DNA from: Streptomyces iakyrus
GTDB taxonomy: Bacteria; Actinomycetota; Actinomycetes; Streptomycetales; Streptomycetaceae
DNA length: 64,000 nucleotides
Reading direction: 5' to 3'
NCBI RefSeq assembly: GCF_000717055.1
Contig: NZ_JNXI01000001.1
Span: 248,001-312,000 of the forward strand
Both the position numbers and the translations under genes were made by a program. Shown here piece by piece: positions 1 through 9,414 of this stretch. The notes under the pieces were generated by a model. It ran no database searches, was not told the origin of the DNA, and saw nothing but the letters and a program-made list of their open reading frames with translations. Every line of letters starts with the position of its first letter. Position 1 is the stretch's first letter.

Positions 1-3000
1 GTGGTGACGGCCTGGTGGTGGGTGCCGCTGCTGCTGCTCGGCGTCTACGGCGAGAACTTCCTCCCCTATATAGAGACCTCGCAGACGACGACGGACACCA
101 TGGCGACGACCGAGGCGCTGCGCGGCGCCGGCAACTGGGTCGCCTATCTGCACCTCGGTGAGGCGTGGCTGCCGGCCGGCTGGGCCGTGGCCTCCTCCGT
201 CGTCGTCATCGTGTGCTCGGCGCTCGCCGCCGGACTCGGGCTCGCCGGACTCGCCCGGCGGGACATGCCGGAGCGGCGGTGGCTGGTGCTGACGGTGCTG
301 GTGGCCGCGCTGGTGCTGCTCGCCGGGTACGGCGGGGCGTTCGGGGCGCCGTTCCACGGGGTCGTGCAGGGCTGGCTGGACGGGTGGCTGTCGCCGTTCC
401 GGAACGTCTACAAGTTCCAGACCGGTGTGGCGCTGGCGCTCGTGCTGGGGCTGGCGCATCTGGTGGGCGTGGCCTCCGAGCCGCACGGGGCCCGGCGGGT
501 GCGGGGCCGGCGCTTCGCCCCGCTGATCGCGGCCGTGCTGATCCTGCCGGGGCTGCTGTGGCCGTACCTCAACGGCTCGATCCTCAACCCGGGTTCCTTC
601 CAGAAGCTCCCCACCTACTGGCAGGCCACCGCCGACTGGCTGGAGAAGTACTCGCCCGACTCGCGCGCCCTGGTCGTCCCGGCCACCGCGCACGGCGTCT
701 ACACCTGGGGCTCCCCCATCGACCAGCCGCTCGACGTGCTCGCCGAGTCGCGGTGGGCGCAGCGCGACTACGTGCCGTTCGGCACGCCCGGCAACCGGCG
801 CGCGATGGACGCCGTCGAGCAGGCCCTCATGACCGGCTCCCACGTGCCGGGGCTCGCGGACTACTTGAGCCGGGCCGGGCTGTACTACGTCGTCGTCCGC
901 AACGACCTCGACCCCGACCAGATCGGCTACGTGCCCACCGCGACCGTCAAGCGCACCCTGGAGCAGTCGGGGTACGAGCGGGTGACGGGGCTCGGCCCGG
1001 TGATGACCGGCGGCCGGATCGCGCAGGACGCGCCGCTCCAGGTCGAGGGGCTGTATCCGCGGCAGCGGGCCGTGGAGATCTACCGGCCCGCGGGTGAGGA
1101 CGTGGTCCGGCCCGGACAGGCGGGGCTCGCCCCGGTCGCCGACACGGCCGTGGTGTCCGGCGGGCCGGAGGCGCTGTTGCCACTGGCGGAGCGGCTGCGC
1201 GGACGGGCGGCCGTCCTGACCGGCGACAACCATCCCGGGCTCGGCACGCCGGCCGTGCAGGTGGTGGGTGACGGGCTGCGGCGTGCGGACACCCGGTTCG
1301 GGCTGGTCAACGCCGGTACGTCGTACACGTACACGCGCGACGAGCGCAACGCGCCGGACGCCCAGCAGGACCCGGGCGAGAAGCCGCGCCAGATCCTGCC
1401 CGCCGAGGGCACGGACCATCAGACGGTGGCCGAACTGCGCGGCGCCCGCTCGGTGTCGGCGTCCTCGTACGGCAACTGGCTGTTCCACCTCCCGCAGTAC
1501 GACCCGGTGAACGCCTTCGACGGCAACCCGGGCACCGCGTGGGCGGAGGGCGCGCCGGACACGCCGGACGGTCAGTGGCTGCGCATCGGCTTCACCGGCT
1601 CCTACGACATGCCGTCTTCCTTCAAGGTGACACCGCTGCCGCAGGAGAGCGTTCGGGCGGCGGCGACGAAGGTGCGGGTGGAGACCGAGAAGGGCGAGAA
1701 GACCAGTTTCCTCCAGCCGAACGGCACAACGCAGCGGATCAAGGCGCCCGAGGGCGCGACGGACTGGATGAAGCTGACGATCGTGGACTCCGTGGAGCGC
1801 CGGAGCGGTCTCACCGGCGCCGGGTTCTCCGAGATCGACTTGCCGGACGTGCAGGTGACCCGGCTGCTGCGGCTCCCGGCGGACGCCGAGAACGCCACGT
1901 CGGCCGCGACCCTCGTCTCCCTGCACCGCGCCGCCGACCCGACGGGTCTGTCCGCGACCGGCACCGAGGCGGGCCTGCACCGCCGCTTCACGACACCGGC
2001 GGCCGGGACGTACGAGGTGAAGGCGAGCGCGGTGCCGGTGCCGGGCGAGGAACTCGACGAGCTGCTCTACGAGGTGGCGCCCGAGCAGCAGGCCCGGATC
2101 GTCGCCACCGCCGACTCCACGGCGCGTCTCGGCGCGGGCCTCACGGCGCGCAACCTCACCGACGGCGATCTGACGACGGCCTGGATCGCGGGCGACCGGC
2201 CGACGATCCATCTGCGCTGGGAGGGCAAGCAGCCGGTCGGCGAACTGGTCCTGGCCCCCGCGGGCGGGCTGTCCGCCCGGGCTTCCGAGGTGCACATCAG
2301 CTCCCCGGACGGCGCGGCCATCGCCGGAGCCGACGAGAACGGCTGGGTCCGCTTCCCGCCGATCACCACGGACCGGCTCGACATCACCATCACCGAGACG
2401 GCCCCGCTGACCCTGCACAACCCGGTCGCCGACGAGGACCTGCGCCTTCCGGTGGGTCTCACGGAGGCGTACGTCCCGTCCCTCGACCAGTACCGCACCC
2501 CGCAGCCGGACGGCACCCGGGAGTTCTCCCTGCCCTGCGGCAAGGGCCCGGACGTGGCGCTGGACGGCGAGCTGTACCAGACGAGCGCGAAGGGGACCGT
2601 GCGGGATCTGGTGGAGCGCCGGGGCGTGGAGGTGACTCTGTGTCAGGAGGGCCGGGGCGACGCCGAGGTGCGGCTCGCCTCGGGCGACCACCGGCTGGAG
2701 GGCGGCGACGCCGGCCCGCTCGCGCTCACGGACGTGACCCTGACCCGCGGCACGGTCCCCGAGGCCGCGGCGGCCGGGCGCGACCTGCGGATCCGGGACT
2801 GGCTGGGCGACCGGCGCGCGGTGACGGTCGGCTCGGGAGCGGCCTCGTACCTGACGACGTACGAGAACTTCAACGACGGCTGGCAGGCCACCCTGGACGG
2901 CAAGGAGCTGACCCCGGTGCGGCTGGACGGCTGGCAGCAGGGCTGGCGAGTCCCGGCAGGGGCGGGCGGCAGCGTGACGCTGACCTACGAGCCGGCCACG

Positions 3001-3453
3001 ACATACGACGCCGCCCTGATCGGCAGCGGTGTGGGCATCGCGGTCCTGCTGGGCCTGGCGCTGTGGCGCCGCCGCGCCCCCAACCCCGACGCGCCCCAGC
3101 CGGTCCCGCCGCTGCCCGGCCTGTGGCTCGGCACGGTGGCGCTGACGTTGGTCGGTGTCGTGATCGCGGGCTGGTTCGCCCTGCTGGTCCCGGCGCTGGC
3201 ACTGCTCGCCGCGCGGCGGCACACCCTGCTGGTGCCCATCGCGTTCGCCGCCCTGGCCGCGGCCGGGATCGTCGCGGCCTTCGGGGCCGGGGAGCCGGTG
3301 GGCGCGGGCGAGGGCGCGTTCGGTCATCTGGCCCAACTGCTGGCTTTGATCGGCCTGTTCGCGGGCCTGGTGAGCCTGCGCGAGGGACCGGCCCCGCAGG
3401 CTCCGACACAACAGCTGCCGAGGACGGAAACGGGGGAGGGCAAACCCGCATGA
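1..3453 (+). CDS. AftD-like alpha-(1->3)-arabinofuranosyltransferase, C-terminal part (5' end outside window)
   Basis: The frame is open at base 1, so the true start lies upstream; 1150 residues are visible and family members are usually longer. About five hydrophobic segments occupy residues 5-190. A long extracytoplasmic region follows with two discoidin-like (F5/8 type C) stretches near 485-600 and 700-800, where the phrases AFDGNPGTAWAE and LTDGDLTTAWIAG are typical. The C-terminus has another membrane cluster from about 1005. This is the DUF3367/AftD layout, a GT-C enzyme that adds arabinofuranose from a decaprenyl donor to cell-envelope glycan. Streptomyces has no mycobacterial arabinogalactan, so the acceptor here is unknown. 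It overlaps the next gene by 4 nt (ATGA) and heads an operon of glycan- or lipid-modifying genes. Confidence 0.8.
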   Translation: MVTAWWWVPLLLLGVYGENFLPYIETSQTTTDTMATTEALRGAGNWVAYLHLGEAWLPAGWAVASSVVVIVCSALAAGLGLAGLARRDMPERRWLVLTVLVAALVLLAGYGGAFGAPFHGVVQGWLDGWLSPFRNVYKFQTGVALALVLGLAHLVGVASEPHGARRVRGRRFAPLIAAVLILPGLLWPYLNGSILNPGSFQKLPTYWQATADWLEKYSPDSRALVVPATAHGVYTWGSPIDQPLDVLAESRWAQRDYVPFGTPGNRRAMDAVEQALMTGSHVPGLADYLSRAGLYYVVVRNDLDPDQIGYVPTATVKRTLEQSGYERVTGLGPVMTGGRIAQDAPLQVEGLYPRQRAVEIYRPAGEDVVRPGQAGLAPVADTAVVSGGPEALLPLAERLRGRAAVLTGDNHPGLGTPAVQVVGDGLRRADTRFGLVNAGTSYTYTRDERNAPDAQQDPGEKPRQILPAEGTDHQTVAELRGARSVSASSYGNWLFHLPQYDPVNAFDGNPGTAWAEGAPDTPDGQWLRIGFTGSYDMPSSFKVTPLPQESVRAAATKVRVETEKGEKTSFLQPNGTTQRIKAPEGATDWMKLTIVDSVERRSGLTGAGFSEIDLPDVQVTRLLRLPADAENATSAATLVSLHRAADPTGLSATGTEAGLHRRFTTPAAGTYEVKASAVPVPGEELDELLYEVAPEQQARIVATADSTARLGAGLTARNLTDGDLTTAWIAGDRPTIHLRWEGKQPVGELVLAPAGGLSARASEVHISSPDGAAIAGADENGWVRFPPITTDRLDITITETAPLTLHNPVADEDLRLPVGLTEAYVPSLDQYRTPQPDGTREFSLPCGKGPDVALDGELYQTSAKGTVRDLVERRGVEVTLCQEGRGDAEVRLASGDHRLEGGDAGPLALTDVTLTRGTVPEAAAAGRDLRIRDWLGDRRAVTVGSGAASYLTTYENFNDGWQATLDGKELTPVRLDGWQQGWRVPAGAGGSVTLTYEPATTYDAALIGSGVGIAVLLGLALWRRRAPNPDAPQPVPPLPGLWLGTVALTLVGVVIAGWFALLVPALALLAARRHTLLVPIAFAALAAAGIVAAFGAGEPVGAGEGAFGHLAQLLALIGLFAGLVSLREGPAPQAPTQQLPRTETGEGKPA

Positions 3454-4703
3454 CGGCACCGGTACGCATTCCCTTCCCGGTGGTGGACGAGGTCTCCCGG
3501 CACTGCCTCCAGGAGGAGGAGCCGGAGACGGTCCACATCGAGGTCCACCTCCCGGGTCCGCTCGACCGGGCGCGGCTGCGCAAGGCGTTCCTGGAGGCCC
3601 TGCACCGGCACCCGCGGATCCTGATGCGGGAGGCGCGGGGGCCGTGGTACCGGCGCCAGTACGAGTGGGAGCTGACGGCGGAGCCGGACGTGGAGGTGGT
3701 GACCTTCGCCCCGCCGGGCCCACGAGCCCTGCTGGACGCACGGACCCGGGCCCTGGCGGCCGCCCCGCCGCTGTCGGCGTCCCCGCCGATCCGGCTGGAA
3801 GTGGTGGACTCGGTCCTCCTCCTCACCATCAACCACACCGCGCTGGACGGCCCGGCCTGCCTGCGCGTCCTGGCCACGGCCGCCGAGCTGTACGGCGGCC
3901 GGGACAACGCCCCGGCGGCGCCCCCGACCCGCCCCGCCGAACCCCGGCAGGAACCCCCGGACACCCCGGCCGGCTGGTCGCCCCCGGCGCGGGTGGCGCA
4001 CGGCACGCCCGACCCCTCCCCGGGCAACGGCATGCTCGTCGCCGAGCTGCCCCTCCCGCACCGGCCCAAGGGTTCCCCGTACACCGTCAACGACCAGCTC
4101 ATGGTCACCACGGCCCTGACCATCGCCCACTGGAACCGGGAACACGGCGCCCGCCCCCGCCCCCGCCCCCTGCGCATCACCATGCCGGTGGACGACCGCC
4201 CCCGCGACACGACGATGCCCATCGGCAACGGCACCCGGCTGGTGGAAGTCCCGTACGCGCCGGGGGAACTGGACGTCACCGACATGCCGGCCCTGCTGCG
4301 CCGCACCGCGGACCGGACCCGGGCCCTGAAGTCCCTCCCCCGCCCCCAGCTGGGCCACGGCGCCGCCCTCCTGACCGCCCCCTGGGCGCCCGTCACCGCG
4401 CGTGCCGCCCTCACCCGCACCCTGCGCCGGGCCGCCGCGCCCTGGACGTCGACGACCCTGCTCAGCAACATCGGCCGCATCCCCTACCCGCTGGACTTCG
4501 GCGACGAGGCGGGCCGCGCGCACGCGGTCTGGTTCTCCGCGCCGGCCCGGATGCCCCGCGGTCTCACCGTGACCACCGCCTCCACGGCCGGCCGCCTCCA
4601 TCTGGCCCTGCGCTGGTCGAAGGCCCTGCTCAGCCACGGCGACGGCGCCCACCTCCGCGACCTGTTCGAGCACTACCTGCACACCACGGAGGTGACCCCG
4701 TGA
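3450..4703 (+). CDS. Stand-alone condensation-domain (PapA-like) acyltransferase
   Basis: The 417-aa product has the fold signature of NRPS condensation domains and the PapA/WES acyltransferase superfamily. The active-site motif is N128-H129-T-A-L-D133-G134, so the first His of HHxxxDG is Asn while the catalytic His and Asp-Gly are kept. There is no carrier or adenylation domain, so it probably acylates a free alcohol or amine. The start ATG overlaps the upstream stop (ATGA) and is preceded by GGGGGAGGG. Position after an arabinofuranosyltransferase and before two methyltransferases suggests acylation of a surface glycolipid; that is inference. The substrate cannot be read from the sequence. 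Confidence 0.75.
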   Translation: MTAPVRIPFPVVDEVSRHCLQEEEPETVHIEVHLPGPLDRARLRKAFLEALHRHPRILMREARGPWYRRQYEWELTAEPDVEVVTFAPPGPRALLDARTRALAAAPPLSASPPIRLEVVDSVLLLTINHTALDGPACLRVLATAAELYGGRDNAPAAPPTRPAEPRQEPPDTPAGWSPPARVAHGTPDPSPGNGMLVAELPLPHRPKGSPYTVNDQLMVTTALTIAHWNREHGARPRPRPLRITMPVDDRPRDTTMPIGNGTRLVEVPYAPGELDVTDMPALLRRTADRTRALKSLPRPQLGHGAALLTAPWAPVTARAALTRTLRRAAAPWTSTTLLSNIGRIPYPLDFGDEAGRAHAVWFSAPARMPRGLTVTTASTAGRLHLALRWSKALLSHGDGAHLRDLFEHYLHTTEVTP

Positions 4704-5446
4704 CGACGCCGACCACCACCGGACCCCCGCCCCGCGACCTGCGGGACTTCTACGAGAACCCGGCCGTCCCGGTCGCCTCCGGCACACCGCGCAGCCTCCG
4801 GCAGGCCCGCATGCTGGCCCGCGCCCTGAGCGGCCCGGCGACCGCGGGCCCGCAGACGATCCTCGACATCGGCTGCGGGGACGGCACCGCCGCCGCCACC
4901 GCCGCCCCGCTCCTGCCCGGCCACCGCGTCATCGGCGTCGACTGGTCCCAGGACGCCCTGCGCCGCGCCCGCACGCGCATCCCGTACGCGGTGCGCGGCG
5001 AACTCACCGGCGGCGGACTGCCGTTCGCGTCCGGAGCGGCGGACGCCGTGCTGTTCAGCGAGGTCGTCGAGCACCTCGTCGACCCGGACGCGGCCCTCGA
5101 CGAGATCCGCCGGATCCTGCGCCCCGGCGGGCATCTGATGCTGTCCACGCCGAACCTGGCCGCCTGGTACAACCGCGGCCTGCTGCTGGCGGGAGTGCAG
5201 CCCGTGTTCTCGGAGGTCAGCCTGCGCGGCATCCACGGCCGCCCGGGCAAGGAGGTCGTGGGGCATCTGCGGCTCTACACCGCCCGCGCGCTGAAGGAGT
5301 TCGTCGCCGCGTCCGGCTTCACCGTCGAACGGCTGGAAGGGGCCCCCTTCCACGGCGTGCCGCGCCCGCTGCGCCCGCTGGACCGGCTGGCCTGCGCCCG
5401 GCCGCAGCTCGCCTCGATCCTGCTGCTGCACGCCAGGAGGACGTAG
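4700..5446 (+). CDS. Class I SAM-dependent methyltransferase
   Basis: The 248-aa protein has motif I ILDIGCGDG near residues 54-62, an acidic motif II (VIGVDWS) and the post-I region FSEVVEHLVDPDAALDEIRRILRPGG, which identifies the methyltransf_11/UbiE-like group. The GTG start overlaps the previous stop by 4 nt and has GGAGGTGA just upstream. The substrate is unknown. It is one of two methyltransferases in this operon, the other being FkbM-type, so it may methylate a sugar or lipid head group made by the neighbouring genes. Confidence 0.8.
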   Translation: MTTPTTTGPPPRDLRDFYENPAVPVASGTPRSLRQARMLARALSGPATAGPQTILDIGCGDGTAAATAAPLLPGHRVIGVDWSQDALRRARTRIPYAVRGELTGGGLPFASGAADAVLFSEVVEHLVDPDAALDEIRRILRPGGHLMLSTPNLAAWYNRGLLLAGVQPVFSEVSLRGIHGRPGKEVVGHLRLYTARALKEFVAASGFTVERLEGAPFHGVPRPLRPLDRLACARPQLASILLLHARRT

Positions 5447-5449
5447 CCC

Positions 5450-6367
5450 ATGTGGTGGGGAGTGGCCGCGGCCCTGCTGGCGAACACCCTGTACAGCCTG
5501 GGGTTCGTGCTGGAGAAGCGGGCGCTCACCTCTCTGCCCGAGGTGAGCATCCGGCAACCGGCCCGGCTGCTGCGCCTCGTCCTCGGCAGCCCGCTGTGGA
5601 TCGGCGGGTCCCTCGCCCTGGCCGCGGGTTTCGCCGCGCAGCTCGTCGTCTACCGCACCCTGCCGATCGCCGCCGCGCAGGGCATCTTCGTCTCCGGCCT
5701 GGTGCTGCTGGTGCTGCTGTCGGCGCGGCTGCTCGGGGAGGAGACGTCCGGCCGGGAGCGGTACGCGCTGGGCGCGATCCTGCTGGCGCTGCTGATGGTG
5801 GTGCTGTCGCTGCGGGAAGGGTCGGACACCGTCAGCCAGGACGCGCCGTACCCGTTGATCCTGCTGGTGTGCGTGCCGTCGCTGGCGGCCGGAGTGTGGC
5901 TGTACGCCTCGGCCGAGCGGCGCACCCGCAACCGGCACCGGCGGCCCACGACCGGCGTCGAGTACGGCGTGGCCGTGGGCCTGCTGTACGGCGTCAGCTC
6001 GCTGGCCATCAAGGGGGTCGCCGGCCGTCTGACGACCGACGGGATCGGGGGCGCGGTACTGAGCCTGCTGGGCTCCCCGTATCCCTATCTGCTGCTGTTC
6101 ACCGGTGTGTTCGGCCTGGTGATGTCCCAGGCGGCGCTGCAACGCTGCCGGGCCTCGCTGATCGTGCCGGTGTGCACGACCGTGACGTCCCTGTTCACGG
6201 CGGTGCTCGGCACGCTGTCGTTCGGCGAGGCCCTGCCGGACGAACCGCTGCGGCTCGCGCTGCGGGTGGCGGGCACGGCCCTGGCGGTCGCCGTCCTGCT
6301 GACCATGCCGAAGCACGACACCGCTCCCCAACCCTCCCCACCCGCCAAGGAGCTGGCATCCCCATGA
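5450..6367 (+). CDS. DMT/EamA-like multispanning membrane protein
   Basis: The 305-aa protein has about nine to ten hydrophobic helices and the two-repeat pattern of drug/metabolite (EamA or NIPA-like) transporters. The first repeat begins LLANTLYSLGFVLEKRAL. The second contains GVAVGLLYGVSSLAIKGVAG and ends in a helix pair after LSFGEALPDEPLRLALRVAG. It starts three bases after the preceding stop and overlaps the next gene by 4 nt. Small DMT-fold proteins can flip lipid-linked sugars (for example EmrE-like ArnE/F), which fits the operon context, but the substrate is not visible. Confidence 0.75.
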   Translation: MWWGVAAALLANTLYSLGFVLEKRALTSLPEVSIRQPARLLRLVLGSPLWIGGSLALAAGFAAQLVVYRTLPIAAAQGIFVSGLVLLVLLSARLLGEETSGRERYALGAILLALLMVVLSLREGSDTVSQDAPYPLILLVCVPSLAAGVWLYASAERRTRNRHRRPTTGVEYGVAVGLLYGVSSLAIKGVAGRLTTDGIGGAVLSLLGSPYPYLLLFTGVFGLVMSQAALQRCRASLIVPVCTTVTSLFTAVLGTLSFGEALPDEPLRLALRVAGTALAVAVLLTMPKHDTAPQPSPPAKELASP

Positions 6368-6585
6368 AGCCCGACGACCCGCTGCTGAAGATCCTGGCGT
6401 GCCCGCTCGACAAGGGTCCGCTGCATCTGCTGGCCGAGGAGGCCGGGCAGGAGGAGGCGCTGTACAACCCGCGCCTGCACCGCCGTTACCCGATTACCGA
6501 CGGCATTCCGCAGCTGCTGCCGTCCTCGGGGGAGCAGGTGCCGGACGACGAACACGAGGAACTCATGAAGAGGATGGCGCCGTGA
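6364..6585 (+). CDS. Trm112-family small protein
   Basis: The 73-aa protein begins with the Trm112/YcaR pattern LLKILACPLDKGPLHLL and continues YPITDGIPQLL, the hallmark of this family. Most bacterial members have CP-x-C near the start. Here the second Cys is Asp (CPLDKG), so the zinc knuckle seems reduced. Trm112 proteins act as activating partners of SAM methyltransferases. This one is wedged between two methyltransferase genes with 4-nt overlaps on both sides, so partnership with one of them is a reasonable inference. Confidence 0.8.
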   Translation: MKPDDPLLKILACPLDKGPLHLLAEEAGQEEALYNPRLHRRYPITDGIPQLLPSSGEQVPDDEHEELMKRMAP

Positions 6586-7409
6586 CCAGCCTGGCGGCCC
6601 GTGTCGCCCCTCTGCTGCCCACCCGTCTGGTGGCCGCGGCGGCCCGGGCGCTCTACCCCCGGTTCGAACCGGAGCTGGCCCGGCTCGCCGAGCTGTGCCC
6701 GCCGGGCTGCCGTACGGCGGTGGACGTCGGCGGCTGGTACGGGCCCTGGACACACCGCCTGTCCGGCCTCGCCGAGCAGGTCGTGACGGTCGAGCCGGTG
6801 CCCCATCTGGCCCGGCTGCTGGCCGCCGCCACCCCGCCGAACGTGCGCGTGGTCCGGGCGGCCGCCTCGGACCGGCCGGGCATCGCCCGCCTGTGGCTGC
6901 CCTCGGACGACTCGGGCGACCGGGGCGTGTCCTCGCTGGTCCGCCGCGACATCCACGGCCGCGCGCTGGACGTCCCCTGCGTCACGCTGGACGAGCTGGG
7001 GCTGCGCGACGTCGGCTTCATCAAGATCGACGTGGACGGCAACGAGCCGGCGGTGCTGCGCGGCGCGACGGGTCTGCTGGCCCGCGACCGGCCGGCCCTG
7101 TTCGTGGAGCTGGAGTCCCGCATCCAGCCGATCGCGCCGGTGGTGACCTATCTTTCCCTGCTGGGCTACGACGGCTGGGTCCTGCCCGGCGACACCTGGG
7201 TCCCGCTCGCCCGGTTCCCCCTGGAGGACCACCAGGCGGACGCCTCCTACGTCGTCTCCCACGGCCTGCTCCGCCGCGTCCTGCCCTCCCCGCTCCTGCG
7301 GGGCCCCCGCTACGTCAACTCCGTCCTGTTCCTCCCCGACGGCCGCCGCCCGGGCAGGGCCCCGGTGGGCGACGATGGGACCCATGCCCTCCGGAAAGCA
7401 CCCCGCTAG
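6582..7409 (+). CDS. FkbM-family methyltransferase
   Basis: The 275-aa protein carries the FkbM signature: a glycine-rich SAM loop (AVDVGGWYGPWT, about residues 46-57), VVTVEPVPHLARLL and the diagnostic FIKIDVDGNEPAVLRGA around residue 147. FkbM enzymes are O-methyltransferases that often act on sugars or polyketide-linked hydroxyls. The GTG start overlaps the Trm112 gene (GTGA). It is the last gene of the operon that begins before the window. Confidence 0.82.
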   Translation: MTSLAARVAPLLPTRLVAAAARALYPRFEPELARLAELCPPGCRTAVDVGGWYGPWTHRLSGLAEQVVTVEPVPHLARLLAAATPPNVRVVRAAASDRPGIARLWLPSDDSGDRGVSSLVRRDIHGRALDVPCVTLDELGLRDVGFIKIDVDGNEPAVLRGATGLLARDRPALFVELESRIQPIAPVVTYLSLLGYDGWVLPGDTWVPLARFPLEDHQADASYVVSHGLLRRVLPSPLLRGPRYVNSVLFLPDGRRPGRAPVGDDGTHALRKAPR

Positions 7410-7983
7410 CCCCTTCACCCCGCTCGACTTCCAGCTGGTGCTGCTGCGCCGCATGGCCGACCACAATCCCGGCCTGGTGGAGGATGCCCGCCATGAGCTG
7501 GGGGTGTCGATCGCGGACATGCGCGAGGCGAACAAGCGCTGGCAGGCGATGGTCCGCTCCCCGCGCTCGCGCGCACCCCTGTCCCGCTACCGCCAGGTGC
7601 TGGGCGAACCGGAGTCCCGTACGCCCCGCCAGATCGGCGATCTCGACTGCGAGGCCTGGCTGTGGCCGGTGCCGCTCTGGCCCTCCTTGCGCTTCGAGGT
7701 GCTGACCGCCCCGAACCGCGTGGTGTGGAACGAGTGGCTGGTCCGCGCCCCGGGCGCGAAGGGCCCCGAGCTGCGCACGCTGGACGACCTCACCCCCTGG
7801 TCCTGCACGGTCGACGAGGCGGCCCGTGCCTTCGCCCCGGCCCGTCCCCTTCAGGGCACGGCACCGACCCGGTGGGGGCTGGCGTTCACCGCGCCCGACG
7901 CCGAGGGCGTCCGGCGGGAGGCGGTCGCGGAGTTCACCTGGGGGCTGGTGCAGCGGGTGGCCGTCACCGGCGCCCAGGGCTGA
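7375..7983 (+). CDS. Conserved hypothetical protein
   Basis: This 202-aa protein is not assigned to a family. The N-terminal third is helical (TPLDFQLVLLRRMADHNPGLVEDARHE begins there) and the rest is mixed with many Trp and Pro residues. The start is uncertain: ATG 7375 overlaps the FkbM gene by 35 nt, and ATG 7384 is equally possible. Neither has a strong Shine-Dalgarno sequence. Its 3' end overlaps the convergent MFS gene by 20 nt. Codon use matches its neighbours. Confidence 0.6.
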   Translation: MGPMPSGKHPASPFTPLDFQLVLLRRMADHNPGLVEDARHELGVSIADMREANKRWQAMVRSPRSRAPLSRYRQVLGEPESRTPRQIGDLDCEAWLWPVPLWPSLRFEVLTAPNRVVWNEWLVRAPGAKGPELRTLDDLTPWSCTVDEAARAFAPARPLQGTAPTRWGLAFTAPDAEGVRREAVAEFTWGLVQRVAVTGAQG

Positions 7984-9358
7984 GCTGCGTGAGCCAAGGA
8001 GGGCGGCGCGTCTTCGCCGGTACGCACCACCATGCGAGGACCGCCGCGGCCAGATAGGCGAGGGCCCCGATGCCCATGCTGGTGCGGATTCCGGTGCCGT
8101 AGTTCGCGGCCGAGGCGAGCAGGCTGCCGCCGAGTGCGACGCCGGTGGCGCTGCCGACCTGGCGGGTGGTGTTGAACAGGGCGGAGGCGGCCCCCGAGTA
8201 GGCCGGGGGCGCGGCGCCCATCACCGTGGCGGTGGAGCCGGTGAGGGCGAAGGACGTGCCGAAGCCGGCGGCCATCATCGGGAGCACGAGGAGCCCGTAG
8301 GCGGGGTCGGGGCCCGCGGCGGCCCAGCCGGCCAGGCCCAGCGCTGCCAGGAGCATGCCCGAGATCACCAGCGGGCGGTCGCCGGTACGGCGGGACAGCC
8401 GCCCGGACAGCACCGAGGCGAACATCGTCATCGCCACCGCCGGGAACAGCGCCAGACCGGTGCCGAGAGCGCTGTAGTCGCGCTGGTGCTGGAACTCCAG
8501 GCTGGCGGTGAAGACCATGCCGTAGAAGCCGAAGTTGAACAGCAGGCCGATGAGGGCGCCGCCGCTCATGGCGCGTGCGCGCAGCAGGCTCAGCGGGAGG
8601 GCGGGAGACCGGGCCAGCCGCTCGCGCAGGGCGAAGGCCGCGGCGGACAGTACGGCCAGGCCCAGACCGGCGAGCACGGCCGGGTCGGACCAGCCGCGCC
8701 GTCCGGCCTCGTTGAGCGCCGCGGTCAGCAGGGCGACGGCCGCGACGACGGCGACCTGCGCCGGCCAGTCCGGGGCCCGGTCGGCGCGCCGGGGCGAGCG
8801 GGCCACGTGCCGCAGGGTGAGCGCCAGGCAGGCCGCACCGACGGGCAGGTTGATGAGGAACACCCAGCGCCAGCCCACCGTGGAGACGAGCAGCCCGCCC
8901 AGCAGCGGCCCGGCGGAGGCCGCGATACCGGCCATCGAACCCCACAGCCCGAAGGCCCGTGAGCGGACGTCCGGCTCCGGGTAGGCCTGCTGGAGCAGGG
9001 CCAGGGAACCGGGCACGATCAGCGCCGCGCCGAGCCCCTCCACCAGCCGGGCCACCACCAGGAAGGCGGCGCCGGGCGCGAGCGCGCAGGCCGCCGAGGA
9101 CGCGGTGAACACCGCCACGCCCCAGCAGAAGACCCGCCGGTTGCCCAGCCGGTCCCCCAGCGCCCCGCCCGTCAGCAGGAACCCGGCGAAGACCAGCGTG
9201 TACCCGTCGGTGATCCACTGGATCCCGGTGAGCGAGGCCGACAGCTCCCGCCCGACCACCGGCACGGCGACGTTGATGACCGTCACGTCCAGGATGACCA
9301 TGAAGTACCCGGCGCACACCGCGAGCAGCGGTGCCCAGGACCGTCGCTCGGAGGGCAT
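7964..9358 (-). CDS. MFS drug exporter, DHA2 (14-TM, EmrB/QacA-like) family
   Basis: The 464-aa protein has the DHA2 motifs in order: motif D1 in helix 1 (ILDVTVINVAVP), motif A in the loop after helix 2 (GGALGDRLGNRRVF) and the antiporter motif C (GSMAGIAASAGPLLGGLL). The length and helix count fit 14-TM proton-coupled exporters. No adjacent TetR/MarR regulator is present and the start is ATG 9358. Its 3' end overlaps the convergent hypothetical gene. Such transporters export toxic compounds or the strain's own metabolites; the substrate is unknown. Confidence 0.85.
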   Translation of the reverse strand: MPSERRSWAPLLAVCAGYFMVILDVTVINVAVPVVGRELSASLTGIQWITDGYTLVFAGFLLTGGALGDRLGNRRVFCWGVAVFTASSAACALAPGAAFLVVARLVEGLGAALIVPGSLALLQQAYPEPDVRSRAFGLWGSMAGIAASAGPLLGGLLVSTVGWRWVFLINLPVGAACLALTLRHVARSPRRADRAPDWPAQVAVVAAVALLTAALNEAGRRGWSDPAVLAGLGLAVLSAAAFALRERLARSPALPLSLLRARAMSGGALIGLLFNFGFYGMVFTASLEFQHQRDYSALGTGLALFPAVAMTMFASVLSGRLSRRTGDRPLVISGMLLAALGLAGWAAAGPDPAYGLLVLPMMAAGFGTSFALTGSTATVMGAAPPAYSGAASALFNTTRQVGSATGVALGGSLLASAANYGTGIRTSMGIGALAYLAAAVLAWWCVPAKTRRPPWLTQLSPGRR

Positions 9359-9414
9359 GGCCCTAGCAGTACACCAAAAGCCGCATCAGGGGACGTATGC
9401 CTCGCGTGCCGTGC

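Noticed and set aside
2870..4787. Long minus-strand frames opposite the condensation gene
   Set aside because: They are typical high-GC antisense frames with Arg/Pro/Gly-rich text and no domain.
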